Position numbers and translations under genes: made by a program
In this document: positions 1 through 6,997 of the stretch, piece after piece
Numbering within the stretch: the stretch's first letter is position 1
How the letters are laid out: the number at the start of each line of letters is the position of its first letter
Notes under the pieces: model-generated
What the model saw: the letters and a program-made list of their open reading frames with translations, nothing else
The model's database searches: none
Told to the model about the DNA's origin: nothing
Origin: Actinomycetes bacterium
GTDB taxonomy: Bacteria; Actinomycetota; Acidimicrobiia; Acidimicrobiales; Acidimicrobiaceae
NCBI GenBank assembly: GCA_021806545.1
Contig: JAJZXI010000001.1
Location: 1 to 64,000, forward strand
Length of the DNA: 64,000 nucleotides
Direction of reading: 5' to 3'

Positions 1-2
1 TG

Positions 3-50
3 GTGGACCAGGATATCGGGGTTGCGGTGGTGGCTACGCACCGTGGGTGA
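3..50 (+). CDS. possible C-terminal end of a protein cut by the window edge
   Basis: The third forward frame reads a short plausible tail (ending VAVVATHRG) to a TGA at 48-50. It is too short to identify, and other frames are also open here. The call rests only on the residue style of the tail and on its convergent position to the moaD-like gene. Confidence 0.2.
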   Translation: MDQDIGVAVVATHRG

Positions 51-220
51 GGGTCAAACACGGTTACAGGTGTTGTGCAATCGAGCTCGGGTGTGTCTAT
101 CCTCTAGCGGCCTGGGGAGGTCGTGGTCACCTCTCCCTCCCAGAAACGCCACCAAGACCCGGCGCGAAACCAGTCAATCTGATCGTGGATTGCCAGCGAT
201 TCACAGAGCTCATACGGCTA

Positions 221-463
221 CTAGATTCCACCCGAGACAGGTGGCAGGACGACTACTTCGCCAGAGACCGGTATTGTACTCGTAACATCGAGTACGGCTG
301 AACCTACGGCGAAGCGACAGTAAGGAAGCAAAGCTGCGAGCTCGGGTCCACACTCGTTACCAAGAGCCTCAATCAACTCGGGAAGATTGGCTGCACCAGC
401 AACGATCTCGACGTTGTCGGTTCCAGCAATCGCCTTCGCAGCCCCAAAAAACCTAACCCGCAT
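221..463 (-). CDS. moaD: MoaD/ThiS-family sulfur carrier protein
   Basis: An 80-residue ubiquitin-fold protein starting MRVRFFGAAKAIAG, the usual beginning of MoaD, the small subunit of molybdopterin synthase. It would carry the thiocarboxylate that puts the dithiolene sulfurs into molybdopterin. The frame is open further upstream, but the ATG at 463 gives the family length and overlaps the stop of the preceding small gene. The C terminus reads LPPVSGG followed by one extra isoleucine, whereas active MoaD normally ends exactly in Gly-Gly. A formate dehydrogenase needing the molybdenum cofactor lies 7 kb away. A ThiS- or CysO-like role is possible; MoaE is not in the window. Confidence 0.75.
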   Translation of the reverse strand: MRVRFFGAAKAIAGTDNVEIVAGAANLPELIEALGNECGPELAALLPYCRFAVGSAVLDVTSTIPVSGEVVVLPPVSGGI

Positions 464-605
464 CCGCACCCCTCGGTTCGAGCAGCGACTCAATCTGGAC
501 CGTAATCGCATCGAACGCTGTCTGGAGCGACGCGATCGCTCGCTCCACTTCCAAGAGATCCTCTGCCGTCTGGCGCTGCTGCGTCTCGTCCATCATCCCT
601 GTCAT
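453..605 (-). CDS. small 50-residue helical protein upstream of moaD
   Basis: An ORF of 50 codons whose TAG stop lies inside the first codons of the moaD-like gene, and whose ATG overlaps the TGA of the frame before it (ATGA at 605-602). The product (starts MTGMMDETQQ, ends EPRGADAG) is rich in Glu, Gln, Ala and Leu with heptad-like spacing, so a single amphipathic helix or coiled coil is likely. No family is recognised. The overlaps on both sides suggest translational coupling and are the main support for calling it a gene. Confidence 0.5.
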   Translation of the reverse strand: MTGMMDETQQRQTAEDLLEVERAIASLQTAFDAITVQIESLLEPRGADAG

Positions 606-778
606 TCTAGCTCGTTGACTCCTGTGCTAGCGTTCGGCTCTGGCCCGGAGCACAGCGCACGTAGCGAGTTGCTGGCCCCAGCCGCATGCCAAACAAATTG
701 CGCCCAAGCACTGCCCTCGAATGACTCGCAGCGCCAAATCACTTCTTTCCGTTTCCGCGCCCCTTCGCTTGCAGACAT
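602..778 (-). CDS. possible small protein of unknown function, or 3' part of a broken gene
   Basis: A 58-codon frame starting MSASEGARKRKEV and ending GVNELE, with a TGA that overlaps the ATG of the next small gene. The same frame stays open upstream for about 70 codons beyond a single in-frame TGA at 863-865, so this may be the tail of a longer, decayed gene. No ribosome binding site is evident before the ATG and no family is recognised. Competing open frames on the same strand make the call weak. Confidence 0.3.
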   Translation of the reverse strand: MSASEGARKRKEVIWRCESFEGSAWAQFVWHAAGASNSLRALCSGPEPNASTGVNELE

Positions 779-1131
779 GTACTGTGCAGTAGCTTCGTTG
801 TCCCCCGCAAGCTTTGCCAGCGTGCCAGCGCCGACCTGTTCTCCAGAGAGCGGATCGACCCATCATCGAGGAGATGGCGAAGCCGGGGCGAACTGAGCGC
901 TGGCCCCAACGAGCCACCGGTGTGGTAGCAGCTGGTCTTCCCTGTCTACCTGCCTGCATCGACAACCTGACAGATCGAAGACAGCCTTCGCCGTAGGTAT
1001 CAATGCCCACCTCCGTGCATCGCGCAGGGCAAGGACAGGAAATAATAGTGCTTGAGTTACGAAAGCTGCCCAGTGCTCGATGACGGGTTCAGTTCTCGCT
1101 CCAAGCGACGTATCTCTGGGATCGAGAGCGC
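779..1131. other. unresolved stretch between small genes
   Basis: Several frames on the minus strand are open here but none has a convincing start, ribosome binding site or recognisable product. One frame continues into 602-778 after a TGA at 863-865. It may be a decayed gene. Confidence 0.3.
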
Positions 1132-1596
1132 TCAATATACGAACGACGAACGAATGGCGAACAGCAGGTACCATCCACACAGCACCTCGGCGAGCACCAG
1201 CAGGATGCCGTTGGGTCCAAAGAAGAAGGTCAGTACCACACCGGCCGCAAGTTGAATAATCGTCCCTCGAAAAATAATCTGCCATCCGCGATATCGCAGT
1301 TCGCGCAGCGGTCGAACACCAAAGAGGTAGACAAAACCGTAGCAGGCAGTGAGTCCGGCGGCGACATAGAAGCTTGAGAGCGCCGACCCACCCACACAAC
1401 CGAGCAGAACACCGGTGCACGAGCCACCGAACGCGGTGGCGGCACTAACGATGTCAAAGGCATCGAGCAATACGAGGATCGCGACGGTCAGCGCGATGAC
1501 CCAGGCCCACTTTGTCAATCGGCTCGTCACCACCTCAGGGAGCTTAGGTAGACGATCCGAGAGGCTCCACAATCTATCCTCCAACGTGACTAACAT
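1132..1596 (-). CDS. small polytopic membrane protein, unknown function
   Basis: A 154-residue protein with a charged N terminus (MLVTLEDRLWSLSDRLPKL) followed by about four hydrophobic segments near residues 30-50, 70-95, 105-125 and 127-150. Glycine, leucine and valine dominate the hydrophobic parts, as in small integral membrane proteins. No domain is recognised. It stands divergent to the ABC transporter genes and upstream of the unresolved moaD-side region on the same strand. Start is the first ATG. Confidence 0.65.
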   Translation of the reverse strand: MLVTLEDRLWSLSDRLPKLPEVVTSRLTKWAWVIALTVAILVLLDAFDIVSAATAFGGSCTGVLLGCVGGSALSSFYVAAGLTACYGFVYLFGVRPLRELRYRGWQIIFRGTIIQLAAGVVLTFFFGPNGILLVLAEVLCGWYLLFAIRSSFVY

Positions 1597-1736
1597 CTAT
1601 GGACCATCCCCCGCCTCGACTTTCGCGACGTTCAGATGCCAGTATAGCCAATGCCCGATTCTCGGAGAAGCTCGGCGAACGGTGAATCCGCGATCTACCA
1701 ATCTCTCCACCTTCGCTCCGATAGCCAAGGGCACCG

Positions 1737-2570
1737 GTGCTCAAGTCAGTCGCTAGGATGCTTCCCAATCTGGGTGAGAGGATCAACAAGGTGACGGGGG
1801 AAGAGCAAGACTGGTTGGTTCGCGCTAACCAAATTACGAAGGTGTTCACCACCAATGGCCAGGGTATTCTCGCCCTTGAAGAGGTCGACCTGACACTGAG
1901 GCAAGGATCGTTCACCTCCCTCATCGGACCATCCGGATGTGGCAAGTCAACGCTCCTGCGTATTGTCGGGTCAATCGAGACTCCAAGTCGAGGATCGCTC
2001 GATCAGCGTCAGTCCCCGCGGATCGCCTTCGTCTTTCAAGACCATGCACTCTTCCCCTGGCTAACCGTGCTCGACAATGTTGCATTTGGACTCAAGATGG
2101 CCGGAATTGCAACCAAGGAGCGGTACCGGCGTTCGCAGCTCTGGATCGAGCGCGTGGGTCTTGCTGGCTTCGAACGCACCTTCCCAAATGCCCTTTCCGG
2201 GGGCATGCGCCAGCGGCTTTCGATCGCTAGAGCCTTTGTCACCGAACCCGACGTGCTGCTCATGGATGAACCGATGGGAGCGCTGGACGAGCAGACGCGC
2301 CTCCTGATTCAAGAGGATCTGATTCGTCTCTGGGAGGAGACCCGCAAGACAGTGCTGCTCGTCACACACTCTATCGACGAGGCTATTCTCCTTGGCGATC
2401 GCGTGGTGATTATGAGCCGGCGCCCAGGACGGATCAAGACAATCCTTGAGGTGGATCTCGAGCGACCTCGTAGCTTGCACACCATGACCGATCCGCGCTT
2501 CGTCGCGCTCAAGGATACCATTATCAGTGACCTCCACGATGAGGTCATGGCCTCGATGGACCTCCGATGA
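1737..2570 (+). CDS. ABC transporter ATP-binding protein (SsuB/TauB/NrtD type)
   Basis: Nucleotide-binding subunit of an importer, 277 residues with a GTG start; AAGG at 1727-1730 serves as ribosome binding site. An ATG at 1758 is the alternative start. Visible motifs are Walker A GPSGCGKST (about residues 64-72), a Q-loop (VFQDHALFPW), signature LSGGMRQR, Walker B LLMDEPMGALD and the switch His in VTHSIDEA. The D-loop and spacing match the sulfonate/taurine/nitrate subfamily. The stop overlaps the permease start (ATGA at 2567), so the two are translationally coupled. The substrate cannot be told from this subunit. Confidence 0.93.
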   Translation: MLKSVARMLPNLGERINKVTGEEQDWLVRANQITKVFTTNGQGILALEEVDLTLRQGSFTSLIGPSGCGKSTLLRIVGSIETPSRGSLDQRQSPRIAFVFQDHALFPWLTVLDNVAFGLKMAGIATKERYRRSQLWIERVGLAGFERTFPNALSGGMRQRLSIARAFVTEPDVLLMDEPMGALDEQTRLLIQEDLIRLWEETRKTVLLVTHSIDEAILLGDRVVIMSRRPGRIKTILEVDLERPRSLHTMTDPRFVALKDTIISDLHDEVMASMDLR

Positions 2571-3394
2571 CCACCTCGAACAACCCCATCCGCGACGAAA
2601 TCGAACGCAGTACCGCCCGAAGTCGGCGTCTTCGTCAACGTGACCTCGCATTAGGTATCACCACACCAATCGTCCTCCTGATACTGTGGCAAGCGGCAAG
2701 CTCCACCAACCTCATCGACGCAAAGATCTTCACACCTCCTAGCAAGATCTTCGCGACAGCACTGACGCTCATACACAACGGAATCCTGACCCACGACCTC
2801 CTTATCACCTCCCTGCGCCTGCTCATCGGCTTCATTCTTGGGGGCGCAGTAGGGGTTGGCGTCGGGATATTGCTAGGGATTTTTCGCACGCTGCGTGCGG
2901 CCTTCTCGCCTCTGTTTGCTGCGCTCTACGCTGTACCTCAGATCGCAGTCCTTCCTCTCCTGCTGGTCATCTTCGGTATCGGCGAAACTCCAAAGATTCT
3001 TACCGTCGCCGCCGTCTCGTTCTTCGTGCTTGAGATCAATGCTATGGCCGGCGTTCGCTCGATTGATCCGCAGCTACTCGAGGCTGGCAGCGCCTATGGC
3101 GCCAAGGGACGACGTCTCTTTTGGCATGTCTTGTTACCCGGCAGCCTTCCTGCAATCTTTACGGGACTCCGCGTTGGCGTTGCGCTCGCGCTGGTGGTCG
3201 TTACCGCTACCGAGTTCGTCGCGGCCAACAGTGGGCTTGGCTATCTCGTCTGGAACTCCTGGCAACTCTTCGAGCCCAACGCGATGTATGTCGGACTCAT
3301 CACCATTGCGCTGGTTGGCGTCATCCTCACCGGGATCGTCGAACTGATCAGTCGCAGGCTCATGCCGTGGCGCGGCCGGAACACTCGTGATTGA
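2567..3394 (+). CDS. ABC transporter permease (SsuC/TauC type)
   Basis: Inner-membrane subunit, 275 residues, with a cytoplasmic charged N terminus and about six membrane segments. The loop before the last helices, starting EAGSAYGAKGRRLFWHVLLPG, is the conserved EAA-type coupling loop that contacts the ATPase. It overlaps the ATPase gene by four bases. With the downstream lipoprotein it forms a complete NMT1/SsuABC-like importer for a small organic or anionic solute. Confidence 0.93.
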   Translation: MTTSNNPIRDEIERSTARSRRLRQRDLALGITTPIVLLILWQAASSTNLIDAKIFTPPSKIFATALTLIHNGILTHDLLITSLRLLIGFILGGAVGVGVGILLGIFRTLRAAFSPLFAALYAVPQIAVLPLLLVIFGIGETPKILTVAAVSFFVLEINAMAGVRSIDPQLLEAGSAYGAKGRRLFWHVLLPGSLPAIFTGLRVGVALALVVVTATEFVAANSGLGYLVWNSWQLFEPNAMYVGLITIALVGVILTGIVELISRRLMPWRGRNTRD

Positions 3395-3455
3395 GACACT
3401 GAACGCACCCGGGCTAAAACACGCTAAAACATGCGCTTGGGCTCGTTTACGTTGC

Positions 3456-3461
3456 TATAAT
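3456..3461 (+). promoter_or_regulatory. possible -10 element before the substrate-binding protein gene
   Basis: A perfect TATAAT hexamer sits 91 bases ahead of the next start codon. No good -35 hexamer is found at 16-18 bases; TTGGGC lies only 13 bases upstream. It may drive separate, stronger expression of the binding protein. Confidence 0.35.
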
Positions 3462-3488
3462 CGCCTGAAACAATCGTTACATCGTGTC

Positions 3489-3519
3489 AACCGAACAGCT
3501 CTTGTAGAGCGGTTCGGTT
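3489..3519 (+). repeat. 14-bp near-perfect inverted repeat (hairpin) in the leader of the binding-protein gene
   Basis: Two 14-base arms (AACCGAACAGCTCT and AGAGCGGTTCGGTT) match in 13 of 14 positions around a TGT spacer. It lies between the TATAAT and the ribosome binding site, so it could be a stabilising or attenuating hairpin, or an operator. No run of T follows it, which argues against a simple terminator. Confidence 0.6.
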
Positions 3520-3551
3520 AGAGAATGTCCAACTGAGGAGGATCACGACCA

Positions 3552-4559
3552 ATGCGCCGGATCAAAGGGTTTGCGGCTCTCGCCATTGCGGCATCCAGTG
3601 TGCTAGCCGCCTGCGGCAGTACCGGTTCATCAACCACGAATGCGACCGCGACGACCAACGTCACCGTAGCCTATGTACCGATCCCCCTCTTTGACCCGTT
3701 GTATATCGCCATGGCCAAGGGTTACTTTGCCAAAGAGCATATCAACGTGCATCTCACCGTCGTCTCCTCTGGGCAGAGCGCCACCACACTGGCCGCCACC
3801 AACCGCGTCCAAGTAGTTCTTGGAGGATTCTCAGCTGGCATGTTCGACGCCATCCATCAAGGCCTGGACTTTAAGGTTGTAGGGTCCATGGCCGCCGAAG
3901 CCCCGGGTCCAGCCGCCAACGGCCTCGTTGTCGCTAATGGGGTCATACCTGCTGGCAAGACCTTGACTGGCTCCGAACTACGCGGAAAGAAAATCGGGAT
4001 TGATGGCGGAGCAGGGGCGGCCGGAGGCTACCTGCTTGCCGAAGCCCTCAAGCCATACCACCTCACCCTGTCTGACGTGAACGTCGTCAACCTCGGATTA
4101 CCAGACATGCAAACGGCCCTGGCCAACCACTCAGTCGTCGCCGCCTACCCTTCCGCCCCCTTCCTCTCGGCGATCTTGGCTGCCAGGGACGGTACTCTCG
4201 TCTCACCTGCACCCGTAAACGCTGCGGTGGTCGGAGTCATCTACGGTGGTGCATTCGCCAAGACGCCGGCTGCACAGCGCTTCTTCGACGCACTCGCCGA
4301 GGGCGCACAAGATCTGCAGGGTTCGGCCCAGACCAGCGCTGCAAACCTTGCAATTATCGCGAAGGCGACCGGTGAGTCCACCGCGATCTTGAAGTCAGAG
4401 CCGCCCAGCATCTACGCTCCTAACCTTGCGCCTCCAATCGCGACGCTTGGCGCCATGCAGAACGTCTATATCACCAACGGCCTGGTTGACTATCATCACC
4501 CGATGGGGACCTCCACCTTTGTGGATGCAAGTTTTGCTAACCACGTCCCGACGAGCTAG
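3552..4559 (+). CDS. ABC transporter substrate-binding lipoprotein (NMT1/SsuA-like)
   Basis: A 335-residue secreted lipoprotein. The N terminus is a lipoprotein signal with lipobox LAAC, lipidated Cys at residue 21, followed by a Ser/Thr-rich linker. The mature part begins VTVAYVPIPLFDPLYIAMAK, typical of the NMT1/OMP-decarboxylase-like periplasmic fold used for sulfonates, nitrate, pyrimidine precursors and similar solutes. A strong ribosome binding site (GAGGAGGA) precedes the ATG. It follows the permease after 157 bases that hold their own promoter-like and hairpin elements. The ligand is unknown. Confidence 0.9.
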   Translation: MRRIKGFAALAIAASSVLAACGSTGSSTTNATATTNVTVAYVPIPLFDPLYIAMAKGYFAKEHINVHLTVVSSGQSATTLAATNRVQVVLGGFSAGMFDAIHQGLDFKVVGSMAAEAPGPAANGLVVANGVIPAGKTLTGSELRGKKIGIDGGAGAAGGYLLAEALKPYHLTLSDVNVVNLGLPDMQTALANHSVVAAYPSAPFLSAILAARDGTLVSPAPVNAAVVGVIYGGAFAKTPAAQRFFDALAEGAQDLQGSAQTSAANLAIIAKATGESTAILKSEPPSIYAPNLAPPIATLGAMQNVYITNGLVDYHHPMGTSTFVDASFANHVPTS

Positions 4560-4621
4560 TCCAAGCTATCGGAGCAGTCTCCCTCGCACCCACAAGTGTC
4601 TAAGGGACTAGCCTGATAGCC

Positions 4622-5710
4622 ATGCCATCGCTCTTTGACCTCGATCGCGCCGCCGCAGAATCGGTACTTGGAGCACGATATCGCGCAGACCAACTCTTCG
4701 AGGGCCTCTTTGACAAGGCGTTACCGGTCACGGACATCACCTCCCTTCCAGCCCGACTCCGAATGGAGCTGGCTGATGAGTTCCCCTTGAGCCTCAAGGA
4801 GCTTACGGTTACTGCAAGCGACGATGCAACCACGCGGAAGTGGCTCTATGAGGTCGACGGTGGGCACAGGATCGAAACCGTCCTGATGGAATACCCACAG
4901 CGGGCGACGGCATGCATCTCGACACAAGCCGGCTGCGCCATGGCGTGCAGCTTTTGTGCCACGGGGCAGGGTGGCTTTGGCCGCCACCTCTCTCCTGCGG
5001 AGATCATCGAACAGGTCTATCGTGCCAAGCAGGCTGCGCTGCCACGTCGACTATCGAACATCGTATTGATGGGCATGGGGGAGCCACTGGCCAACTATCG
5101 CTCTGTTGCTGTCGCGCTACACCTGATTGTCGAGCGCTTCAACATCTCCGCTCGACGTATCACGATCTCTACCGTTGGGGTAGTTCCGGGTATCGACCGT
5201 CTCGCACTCGAAGGTTTGCCCCTCACCCTCGCCGTCTCATTGCACGCCGCCAACGACGAAGATCGCTCCAGCATCATCCCCTTGAACCGCCGTTACCCAA
5301 TAGAGCGCGTCGTTACCAGCTGCGAAGGGTGGACGAAAGCAACCTCGCGGCGTATCAGCCTGGAGTGGGCGATGATCGACGGCTTCAACGACACCCCCAA
5401 GGCATTGACCGAACTCACCACCATTGCCCGACGCCTGCGCGCGCATGTCAATCTCATACCGCTGAACCCAACACCAGGTTACCTGGTCCAAGGAAGTACA
5501 CGTGACCGCGTGTTGGCCTTCCAACGGGGACTCCAGGACAGTGGTGTACGTTGTACCGTGCGTTCGACCCGAGGACAGGCCATCGACGCCGCGTGCGGGC
5601 AGCTCGCCATGCGCAACGCAACACGGCCTCGCCAAAAACGGCCCACCGGCAGTCTCTCCTCGGCAGTTCTCGAGGGCGTCGTACCAGTACCGACATCCAT
5701 CAGGCGCTGA
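4622..5710 (+). CDS. rlmN: 23S rRNA (adenine-2503-C2)-methyltransferase RlmN
   Basis: Radical SAM enzyme of 362 residues that methylates A2503 of 23S rRNA, and in some bacteria A37 of certain tRNAs. The CxxxCxxC cluster motif is Cys105, Cys109 and Cys112 in GCAMACSFC. The family sequences GMGEPL, TVGVVPG and a C-terminal conserved Cys in DAACGQLA are present; in this family a C-terminal Cys carries the catalytic methylene chemistry. Length is normal. It stands alone between the ABC transporter and rpe. Confidence 0.95.
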   Translation: MPSLFDLDRAAAESVLGARYRADQLFEGLFDKALPVTDITSLPARLRMELADEFPLSLKELTVTASDDATTRKWLYEVDGGHRIETVLMEYPQRATACISTQAGCAMACSFCATGQGGFGRHLSPAEIIEQVYRAKQAALPRRLSNIVLMGMGEPLANYRSVAVALHLIVERFNISARRITISTVGVVPGIDRLALEGLPLTLAVSLHAANDEDRSSIIPLNRRYPIERVVTSCEGWTKATSRRISLEWAMIDGFNDTPKALTELTTIARRLRAHVNLIPLNPTPGYLVQGSTRDRVLAFQRGLQDSGVRCTVRSTRGQAIDAACGQLAMRNATRPRQKRPTGSLSSAVLEGVVPVPTSIRR

Positions 5711-5820
5711 CCGGCGTCAGATCGCCTCGATCCCGGCGTTGTGTCAACTAGTGTGGATCAAACTGACAAGCCCCCCAACGGAGAGTAATTCTGAGGCGTC
5801 TTGCTTGAAAGGACCATTCC

Positions 5821-6528
5821 ATGACCACGACATCCGCTCCCGCTAGCGATGACCGCATCGTTGAGCTTGCCCCCTCGATACTGCCCTGTGACTTTGGGCG
5901 CCTGGGCGAGGAGCTCCAGGCGCTTGAGGAGGCGGGGGTTGACAGGATCCACTGGGATGTGATGGATGGTGTTTTCGTCCCCAACATCACCATTGGAGCA
6001 CCTGTCGTCGCCAGCTGTCGGCGCTACAGCTCACTCCCCTTTGAAGTGCATCTCATGATCATCGATCCGGAGCGTTATGTGGGTGAGTTCATCGACGCCG
6101 GATGTGAACTCATCACGGTACACGCAGAGGCTACCCGACATCTGCATCGCACCCTAGGTCTCATCAAGTCCCTAGGAGCCCGGGCGGGCGTCGCGCTCAA
6201 CCCAGCCACCCCGTTGAGCGCGGTAGAGCATGTTATGGACGAACTCGACGTCCTCATGATCATGAGCGTCAACCCAGGGTTCGGTGGTCAGCACTATATC
6301 GAATCAATGGACGCGAAGATTCTCGCTGCCGTTGCCTTACGAGAAGCGACCAACCCAAGCGTGAAAATCGAGGTAGACGGCGGTGTCTCTGAGGAGACGA
6401 TTGCCGGCTGCGTCATGAACGGCGCCCAGATCCTCGTCTCAGGTTCGGCGCTTCTTGCTCATCGTGATAACCTTGGCCAAGCCGTCAACCACTTTCACCA
6501 GCTCGCTACCGCGGCGAAGCCGTCGTGA
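5821..6528 (+). CDS. rpe: ribulose-phosphate 3-epimerase
   Basis: A TIM-barrel enzyme of 235 residues interconverting ribulose 5-phosphate and xylulose 5-phosphate in the pentose phosphate pathway. It shows the family motifs LAPSILPCDFGRLGEE, HWDVMDGVFVPNITIG, VHLMI, MSVNPGFGGQ and EVDGGVS, covering the metal-binding His and Asp residues and the phosphate-binding loop. The N terminus has about 13 extra residues before the barrel. The ATG at 5821 is the first possible start. Confidence 0.95.
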   Translation: MTTTSAPASDDRIVELAPSILPCDFGRLGEELQALEEAGVDRIHWDVMDGVFVPNITIGAPVVASCRRYSSLPFEVHLMIIDPERYVGEFIDAGCELITVHAEATRHLHRTLGLIKSLGARAGVALNPATPLSAVEHVMDELDVLMIMSVNPGFGGQHYIESMDAKILAAVALREATNPSVKIEVDGGVSEETIAGCVMNGAQILVSGSALLAHRDNLGQAVNHFHQLATAAKPS

Positions 6529-6997
6529 GATACCCACAGATGATCAACTCCCATCCACCAGCGCCACCGAGGACACCAGCCGCTGCATGAGCGGCTCCAG
6601 CTGATCGAAAGCTCCACGCTCGCCCACGCACCGCCACCACCTCTGAGGGCTGCGCCGTACCTGGCGCCCCCGAGAATGAGTCGCGATCGCCACGGCCGGT
6701 GAAAGGAGCCGCTCTTGGCTTACTCGATGACGAGGACACCGAGGCGAGCCATACACCATATCAGCCGTCTTTGCATTTCTGATCAGGATCCTCGGATCGT
6801 GGAGTCTCACAAGAGCTGCTCACCACCTCGGCCTCGAGCCCTCTCACCGCTGAAGCCTCCACAGCCGTTCGCCTCACGGCTATCGAGCCAAAAGGAACAC
6901 AATCCGGCGCTACGTACCCATGGAACAACATCGGCGTAGCGACAGCCTGTGAAGCAAACTCCTCCCGAGCGCACGCGCACCCAATACCGCATCTGCG
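6529..6997. other. intergenic stretch downstream of rpe and fdsA
   Basis: These 470 bases lie between two convergent genes. On the minus strand a 56-codon frame (6931-6761, starting MLFHGYVAPD) has protein-like composition and follows fdsA in the same frame after its TAA, but has no near ribosome binding site. Other open frames overlap. No terminator was clearly recognised. Confidence 0.35.

Noticed and set aside
863-865. In-frame TGA as a selenocysteine codon
   Set aside because: No SECIS-like hairpin is evident just after it, the flanking protein is unknown, and the formate dehydrogenase here uses cysteine, so there is no sign of selenocysteine use.
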